In this document: positions 59,776 to 64,000 of the stretch, in pieces
How the letters are laid out: the number at the start of each line of letters is the position of its first letter
Position numbering within the stretch: position 1 is the first letter of the stretch
Assembly: GCA_029465975.1 (NCBI GenBank)
Contig: CM055730.1
Location: 11,831,934-11,895,933, forward strand
Reading direction: 5' to 3'
Source: Dallia pectoralis
Lineage: Eukaryota > Chordata > Actinopteri > Esociformes > Umbridae
DNA length: 64,000 nucleotides
Position numbers and translations under genes: made by a program
Notes under the pieces: generated by a model
Seen by the model: only the letters and a program-made list of their open reading frames with translations
Told to the model about the DNA's origin: nothing
The model's database searches: none

Positions 59776-61549
59776 TATCATGGTCTATCAAGACCGCTTG
59801 CCACAAGTACAGGACCAACATAAGTCTAAGGAATATGCCTCTAGCACTAGACTGCCCTTAGCAGTTCCATGTATGCGTAAACAGACTTGGCGAATAAACC
59901 TGACTGATTCTGAATTGGTCCTGCCGTCTAAACCTACACATGCACTTTGGTCACAGTTAGGCCTTTTTACTGCACAGAAAATTTGTAAACGAACAGCTGG
60001 AGAAAGGGCTTTCTGTTGAAGAACTCCATTATTATTGTAGAAGGATCTGCCAATTGATGTGAGACTGAGACTCAGTCTCAAACTTTAAGTGTTTGCTGTA
60101 TACTTCTTCTCTGTACAATTAATGAATACGTTTAGTCTAGACAAGGGGTGTAAGGTGATTGGCTAGACACCAGATTAACGACCCACACTTGCTGTTGTAT
60201 AAAGGGCTTTACTCAATACATTGGAATTGATCATTTGATTTGTGTTGCTGACACATGAAAGGCGTTAGCCAAATCAATTAAAAACTACACAGGGTACTGC
60301 TTTTTGACCACAGCAGATATTATGTTGTTTAGGACAATGATAGGTGCTGCTATACAGCCATGGTCTGGAGTGCAGCAGGTTTGTATTTGAGTGGCGAGAG
60401 CTTTATATTGATGTGCTACTGATGCTGCCAATACTGATCTCCTTTCCCCTTTGCCTCTGTTGCTCTGAAATATTAATTAACTGCGAAATCTACCCTGGAT
60501 TTATTTGGAATTCGAAAGAGTACTAGGAAAAGTAAAATGAAGCATCATACATTAAAGTTCATTTTCTATGTGTGTTTGAGAGGGGTATCAACTTTGGTCC
60601 CACTCGTAAGTGGCCTACATATCATCTTTCATTAGTGGGGACAAATTTAATACATGACGGCAGCCAGAATTACCACATGAAACACCATGTTCGCTGCATT
60701 AAAATAATTTTCCTGTCAGTCAGACGGGTTGCTTTTGTTTTCCTCCTGCAGACCCAACACATCAGTGTTTTTTCCAATTAGCCTTCCTCAGTGTGCGTTC
60801 GACTGGTCCATCAGCGTCTGGCCACAGCGATGTCAGCTCCCACAGTGCCACTCACTCCCGGGGCTACGCTGTTTAGCTGCCCGCTACACAAAATGTCAAT
60901 GTGCAGTTGACTGTTCCGTCCGGTCCCTAAGTGTTCTGCCAGCCGTGGTGACAATTTGCCATTTTTTACGACTTCTTGCTCTTGGCGACGCCCTCTGTGG
61001 TGGTACTAAATATATCTCTTCCTCCCTCTCACTACTGTACACTGTTTGTTTCTTTTATTAATATATGAATTTAATTTATACAATATATGTAAGTATGTAA
61101 ATTAACAAGTCTGCCATTGTATTTGTTTGCTGTGAAACCAACAAGTGCTGTGTTACCTCCAACTGAATGTAATTTGTTCTGGTTCTTGCTCATCAAGCTC
61201 ATTTGTAACATACCAAATAAAGGGATATGTGTGTTGTTTTCACCCACTGTATTTAAACAACACAAAACTAGATTTTGGTGAATATAACGTGACATGTAGT
61301 TGTCGTCCTGTTCTAATAGAGTTATGTTTGGCAAAAACAAACGTGTTCACTATGCCTTTTCATTGCATGCCTTTCACAGAGCTAGCTCAACTTGAAAGAG
61401 TTTGCCTGCACACACACGCTGGAGGTGAATGCCCTGCCTGGTCAACAACCACAATTGGTTTCTGGTGAATGACCAATGTATATTTCCATTGCCTTTACAC
61501 CTAAGTTATTTCATTATTTTTCGGTGCAATAACCAGTGGTGAGTGCATT
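59776..61549. other. Intergenic, nothing recognised
   Basis: Short frames only; no splice-supported exon and no repeat I can name. Confidence 0.4.
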
Positions 61550-61875
61550 CAGTTTCATTCACGACTTAGTGCTTCATCCAGGCAACCTGGTAGACCTGGT
61601 CTGCCACAGTGTTCAGGTTACTGGCAGGTTACTGTCAAATTGACGTCCACTAAAATGCCCAGACCCAGGGTTTCCCAGCAGAACATTGCCCAGAGCATCA
61701 TGCTCCCTCCACTGACCTGTCAACTCCCCACTGTGCATCCTGGTGCCATCGTTTCCCCAGGTAAACAGCACAGCCCTCCATGTGACGTGAAAGAAAACGT
61801 GACTCATCGACCTAGGCCAACTTTTTCCACAGCTTCAAGGTCTCGTTCTGACGCTCGCGTGTCCATTCTAATATA
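61550..61875 (-). mobile_element. Tc1-like transposon fragment
   Basis: Plus-strand blocks CCCAGGGTTTCCCAGCAGAA and CATTGCCCAGAGCATCATGC are the reverse complement of the Tc1 block reading GCTCTGGGCAATGT and GGAAACCCTGG (compare 3900-3950). GTCAAATTGACGTCCAC and ATCGTTTCCCCAGGTAAAC also match. It is an internal fragment without ends. Confidence 0.75.
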
Positions 61876-63925
61876 ATCTAAACCTGTTCTGCTCTGTACA
61901 ACAATTCCCATTGTTACGGCAGAGATACACGCACTTCATTTATCACAGTATACCATATCTCTCATGATTCTATTAGGCTTTCCAAGATGCAAACATCTCT
62001 CCACATGAGGTTGCATTAAACCAAGGTTGCTATAGTATTCAGACATAAAGCTCTGTTTTTGGGCTTGCTCACATCATTTATAATAGAATACATCTGTTAA
62101 ACAGTTGATGTGTAGTCACTGCCTCACAGTACAGCTGTGTCTTTGCCAGACCAAGAATCCTGATCGCGGTACATCGTCATATCCAGAGGACTGTAGAAAT
62201 GGCCTTGGCGCGCTCTGGATTTGATGTGAATGGGATAGCGGTAAGGTGAAAGGAGACGTCATTTGACTGTTCATTGGTTGGCCTTTGTACTCACTGCACA
62301 CCAGATGATTAATCTATTAGCCCGTCCAGACAGATCACCACAAGGATTGTTCATTTGTCTGATTTATTAAACTCCTTCAACACTGGGACACTTCTCCAAA
62401 TGTAACTTAATAAAAGTCATTAGACTTTCACACAATAATGTGTTTACCTCTCCTTCATTCACCCTGTTAACTTCAACAGTAAACACACAACTAGCACAAC
62501 ATTGTAGCTTATATGAATCATTTCTTGATACATGCGTACTGATTTTTGGAGCAGTTTGACACTCGCCACAGTCTAAGGCCTGTATGCTTAGCCTAAAGCA
62601 CCTTTTGTGGAATCTCAGATGTGCAGGCTTTGCGATGGGTTAACTTCTCAACCTCATACTTTCTCTCTCTCACCTCAAACATTTTCACACACACACACAA
62701 ACAAACACACACACTGCTTGTACAGACAAAGCACTGGAAAAAGTGACACTGATAGAGAGTGGCTGGCACCTGTTGTCAGGTTATATGTCACACAGCAGTT
62801 TGACTCCTATCCACAAATCAGGTTTGATCCTTACTTCAACTCCTTTTACATGCAGTTGGGCAAAAATAGACAAAACAAATTTCCTAATGACACCTGAGTC
62901 AGCCAGAGCAGTCAGTCAGAGCAGTTAGCAGAGCAGTCAGATGGAGCAGCCAGTCAGAGCAGTCAGTCAGAGCAGTCAATCAGAGCAGTCAGTCAGAATG
63001 CTCAGTGTAAAAACGCTGGAACCTTTCCATTTTTTCTTCCAGAGGGCCTGTGCTGTAATGAGAGTTAATGAATGTCTGGCTGCTCCACATGGCAGGGAAT
63101 GCTCTCATATCATTTGTTTTACACTGGGGAATGGAGACTCACAAATACACACATACACATAACACACACACACCTTTTTACTTCCTCAGGATTGACTGAA
63201 ACGGAACCTACAGTTGACCATCCAATGTGTCAATTTTGTGTCTTCGTTCACTGTCCTCCATAACCACAACATGGTGTTTCTGTGTCCCATGCCCCTTAAC
63301 ACATGATGTCCAGAACAGAATTTATTAGCAACGTGTCTCCTGAAATTTTTGTATGTGTAAAAATATTACAAAAATAATGAATGACTGTTTATTTAGTTCA
63401 TAAATACTATCTTGTTGATATTTTTGGGGAATTTTATCTACAAAGACAGATGAGCTAGACAAGATATAGGAGAGAATAATGTTTTCTAGAGTGACTGTTT
63501 TGATCGACTGCTGGTGGAAGGGAATAGTGATTTTGTTTTCTCAATATAACTGGATTTAATACGTAATTGTTGGAAATGCTCTATACTGGTTGTTAAAATG
63601 TTTGACATAGATGCAACCTGACAGTGATTTGGATGTATTTTCTCATTTTAGATACCACACAAGTCCCTGCTTATAATATCATTTAATTTGGAGTCCCCTC
63701 CCAGCGCATTGCTTATGACATTTATGAGTCAAATATCCTGTGCCATTTCGACACTTGTAAACATATTGACTCATGACTTGAGTTGCATGTTTTCACACTA
63801 TCGTCCATGATTCTAACAGGGAGGAGCCTATTCCTCTCATAATAGTACATGAGATATATTTGTGTTTTCCTAACACTTTAGTTACAGTCTCGACACCATC
63901 ATTTAAGAGAGTCAGTGAACGCTTT
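61876..63925. other. Intergenic, short repeats only
   Basis: No gene is supported. There is a CA-rich stretch at 62685-62712, a short AGAGCAGTCAGTC-type array at 62900-62995, and another CA-rich stretch near 63145-63172. Confidence 0.45.
62900..62995. repeat. Short AGAGCAGTCAGTC tandem array
   Basis: Degenerate copies of a 12-15 bp unit, CAGAGCAGTCAGT, with insertions such as GTTAGC and ATGG. Confidence 0.75.
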
Positions 63926-63927
63926 TA

Positions 63928-64000
63928 GCTTATTTTGTTACTGTTATTTAACCAGGTAAGTATGACTAAGAACACTTTTTTCAGTAATAACATTGCAGAG
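63928..64000 (-). mobile_element. Retroelement 3' tail, reverse orientation
   Basis: TTATTTAACCAGGTAAGTAT followed by GACTAAGAACAC is the reverse complement of the tail seen at 13700-13760 (CTACCTGGTTACATAAAGG). It continues beyond the window. Confidence 0.55.

Overview
This is vertebrate nuclear DNA, almost certainly from a ray-finned fish. Genes are split by GT-AG introns, there are no operons, and coding density is low. The repeats are teleost types: several Tc1-like families, hAT remnants, Ty3/gypsy LTRs, LINE fragments and a tRNA-type SINE. Some repeat tails look like ones I associate with salmonid or pike genomes, but the species is an inference. Exon boundaries below come from reading splice sites and checking reading phase by hand.

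Four protein-coding genes can be assembled. (1) atl2 (+, 4421-17100) encodes atlastin-2, the ER membrane-fusion GTPase. It has 13 coding exons and two alternative terminal exons. (2) slc29a1 (-, 32331-20058) encodes the equilibrative nucleoside transporter ENT1 in 12 coding exons. (3) mtrf1l (+, 51106-53552) encodes a mitochondrial peptide-chain release factor with GGQ and PKT motifs, in 7 exons. (4) fbxo5/emi1 (+, 55226-56871) encodes the APC/C inhibitor EMI1 in 4 coding exons plus a likely 5' UTR exon. atl2 and slc29a1 converge on a short 3' gap. slc29a1 and mtrf1l diverge across about 18.7 kb of transposon-filled DNA. mtrf1l and fbxo5 lie in tandem about 0.4 kb apart, the same pairing as in other vertebrates. 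The four genes have unrelated jobs (ER shape, nucleoside uptake, mitochondrial translation, cell cycle) and I see no common pathway.

The unusual feature is the density of tandem arrays. There are about a dozen minisatellites (unit sizes 15, 26, 26, 28, 29, 35, 38, 43, 50, 60 and 74 bp), most of them inside introns of atl2 and slc29a1. Several sit against splice sites. The 38-bp array of slc29a1 appears to be built from the first ~30 bp of the neighbouring exon, and it forms the present 3' splice site. Another slc29a1 intron is only 96 bp long and uses a TG repeat as its 3' splice-site tract. A 26-bp intergenic array carries an E-box in each central unit.

I found no novel multi-gene system, CRISPR array or tRNA/rRNA gene. 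The remaining sequence is introns and intergenic DNA holding degraded transposable elements.
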